DNA from: Neurospora tetraspora
Taxonomy: Eukaryota > Ascomycota > Sordariomycetes > Sordariales > Sordariaceae
NCBI RefSeq assembly: GCF_033439725.1
Contig: NW_026944384.1
Coordinates: 1,736,001-1,800,000, forward strand
Direction: 5' to 3'
DNA: 64,000 bases
The notes beneath the pieces are model-generated. The model was not told the origin of the DNA and searched no databases. It was given only the letters and a program-made list of their open reading frames with translations. Shown here piece after piece: positions 62,233 through 64,000 of this stretch. Positions within the stretch are counted from its first letter, which is position 1. The number at the start of each line of letters is the position of its first letter. A program made the position numbers and the translations under genes.

Positions 62233-64000
62233 ACAGAGCCGGGCGGTTACTTCTGAAGTCCAGGCGTTGAATTTATGGCTCCGGAGTGCTGTAGCTTGAA
62301 GGTAGTGGGTACCCTCTTGCGGACCCGGCGTTGGTTGTGCCTGCCAGCACGCGGTTGGGTCAGGGCAGACCCCTTTCCAAACAGAGCGAGGGGGGTGACC
62401 GAGGCGGTCGAAACGGCCGCTGACCGCTGGTGCCAGGGTAAGGTACTCATAAGCGGGTCCCCGGGATGGACTACCGGCCACCTGATGCCGGTGTTAACCG
62501 ACGGATGTAGCCAAAACCAGAAAGCTGTCGGTCTGCCAGAAGTCGAATCAGACACGAAGACCCCCGGGTCAAGATACAACTGTATCCGGGCTGCGACTCC
62601 TGAGCGAGAGCGAGAGGCTTTCAAGATCATGAAGGCCAATGGGAGACAGCTATCAGCGTTCAGGCACAGCGAGTACACCTACATGGCGTCGCCGAATTGT
62701 TGCGGAGAGAGGAACAGGGTGCATTATCGTTCTGTATAGGTATCTATGACTATATCATAATTTACAGGACTGTTGGTACATGATTGGTTCCTCCAGGACA
62801 GCATCACGATAAAGCCATCATGGTCCGGCGGCTGCTGAGGGGGGGTTCAAGGGACGGAGTCGAAGCTTCGCGGTGGGTCGGGGGCGTCCTCCTCCTCCAT
62901 CCTTTCCTCCACGCCATCCATCATGGTCTTTCATCCCAAACACGTCAGCTTCCACTGCTGATATGCCTTCTCTCTGCCTCGCGCCACCTCCTCCGCCAGT
63001 TTTGCGCATATCTACCCCAGCAAGTCCTTGAATCACAGGTCCTGGACATCTCCTCGTGGGAGGCGGGCCTGGGAACCTCTTTGGCGGCCTCGCTTCTCAC
63101 AGAACTCTTCGCATTTCAGCTCCAGACGAATCGGGAGAAGATGGTGTGCTCTTCACATAACATTAGGGGTTCCAGGCTTCAGGGACACGGGACTCCCTGC
63201 GGACATTGATGGGGAGTCGTCATCTCCCTGCGGGAGTTGTTCAGCAATGACGTGGGCGGGCAGATAGCGTGCTTCGGCGTCTTAACCATCTCGACACCGT
63301 AGTGACGTGGTCGTCAAAGGCACCGCCACTGTAGCTGGAACTGGCATGGCATGCTAAAGAGAACAAGGCGAAGCATTGAGAAGATGGCCTTGTTGGATTT
63401 GTGCGAGGAAGAAGAAGCCGGAATGGAGAGACAGCCCCGCAGTGTGGAATAAATACAGGACTTAAGTAGTGATGGATGACAATTGCCACACGTGCTGGCA
63501 GAAGCACAGAATATGGAAGGTTGTCGAGCGTACCTGCATAATGTATTCGAACTGTCTTATCTGAACGCCCGCTGTGACGACGATGAACACATTGCTGGTC
63601 CTAGACCCCTCCATCGGCACAGGTAAGTATCTTGTCGTCATTAAGTCCCTCAAACAAGTTAAAACTTGCCTACTCTGCTTCAAACAAGGAACACCGGCAG
63701 TTTCAGGTCTTTGTGCAGACAACAGCAGACCGGCATGATAGCCTCGTCGATGGGCTTCTCCTGGGCCCACAGCCTCCGACAGCATCCAGTTGGGGTCTTG
63801 CTTGACTGCCGCCGTTTACCTCCATAATCTTCTTCTTCCCTTGTGTCTTGATAGAGTCGTCGACAGCGACCTGTCATGTAGAGAGAAGCCCGAACCTGGG
63901 CTCTCCCGGCATACTCATGATGCTTCGATCCTGAACTTGGGTCTGGACCCTACATTGGAGATAGGTGGAATGCATGGCCTTGCTTCCACGGGGGCAAGCT

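Larger units (their letters stand above)
50557..64000. other. Region upstream of the synthase without a supported gene
   Basis: 50557-51000 should contain the synthase promoter, but I see no TATA box or named site I would defend. Beyond it are the possible broken gene at 51.9-53.4 kb, a palindrome, the purine minisatellite and a tRNA-like relic. Other open frames are below 190 residues, with no motif or intron structure. Confidence 0.5.

Noticed and set aside
1-64000. CRISPR arrays, rRNA genes or telomeric repeats
   Set aside because: No spaced direct repeats, no 5S or large rRNA blocks and no TTAGGG arrays were seen on reading.

Overview
The window looks like a gene-poor stretch of a filamentous ascomycete chromosome (Pezizomycotina, probably Sordariomycetes). 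Three things point there: one large, intact non-reducing polyketide synthase gene with 62-bp fungal-type introns, a fungal Zn(II)2Cys6 regulator, and two very AT-rich blocks whose transposon copies differ almost only by C/T and G/A transitions, which is the signature of repeat-induced point mutation (RIP). No species is named because no rRNA or marker gene is present.

Layout. 1-5992: GC-normal DNA with no gene I can support. 5993-11915: an AT-rich block that is one Mutator-like (MULE) DNA transposon, 6001-11907, with 51-bp terminal inverted repeats and an 8-bp target duplication. Two LTR elements are nested in it: a 572-bp TRIM-like element (7504-8075, duplication AGGAT) and a 1,980-bp LTR element (9151-11130, duplication AAACC). 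11916-19812: GC-normal, no supported gene. 19813-30946: an 11.1-kb AT-rich block bounded by 190-bp LTRs and the duplication GATAG. It is a decayed Ty1/copia element (plus strand) that carries a truncated Ty3/gypsy relic (minus strand), a further minus-strand coding relic, and a 644-bp insert with a tRNA-like head (SINE-like) inside the gypsy integrase. 30947-34514: GC-normal, no supported gene.

34515-35600 (minus) encodes a Zn(II)2Cys6 protein with a Pro/Ala-rich middle and a C-terminal region that resembles the AflR-type regulator domain. 35601-43778 holds only weak candidate ORFs. 43779-50556 (minus) is the key gene: a 2,217-residue synthase of order SAT-KS-AT-PT-ACP-ACP-TE, in three exons, with all catalytic residues visible. 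Its architecture and termini fit the melanin (1,3,6,8-tetrahydroxynaphthalene) and naphthopyrone synthases. 50557-64000 has no gene I can support, apart from coding-looking fragments around 51.9-53.4 kb and a tRNA-like relic near 62.2 kb.

How the parts relate. The synthase stands nearly alone. I see no scytalone dehydratase, naphthol reductase, laccase or transporter, so its partner enzymes are probably encoded elsewhere. The AflR-like protein 8.2 kb away is the only candidate regulator, and that link is inference. Element borders coincide with the edges of the AT-rich blocks, so the base-composition landscape is explained by RIP of nested transposons in otherwise normal DNA.
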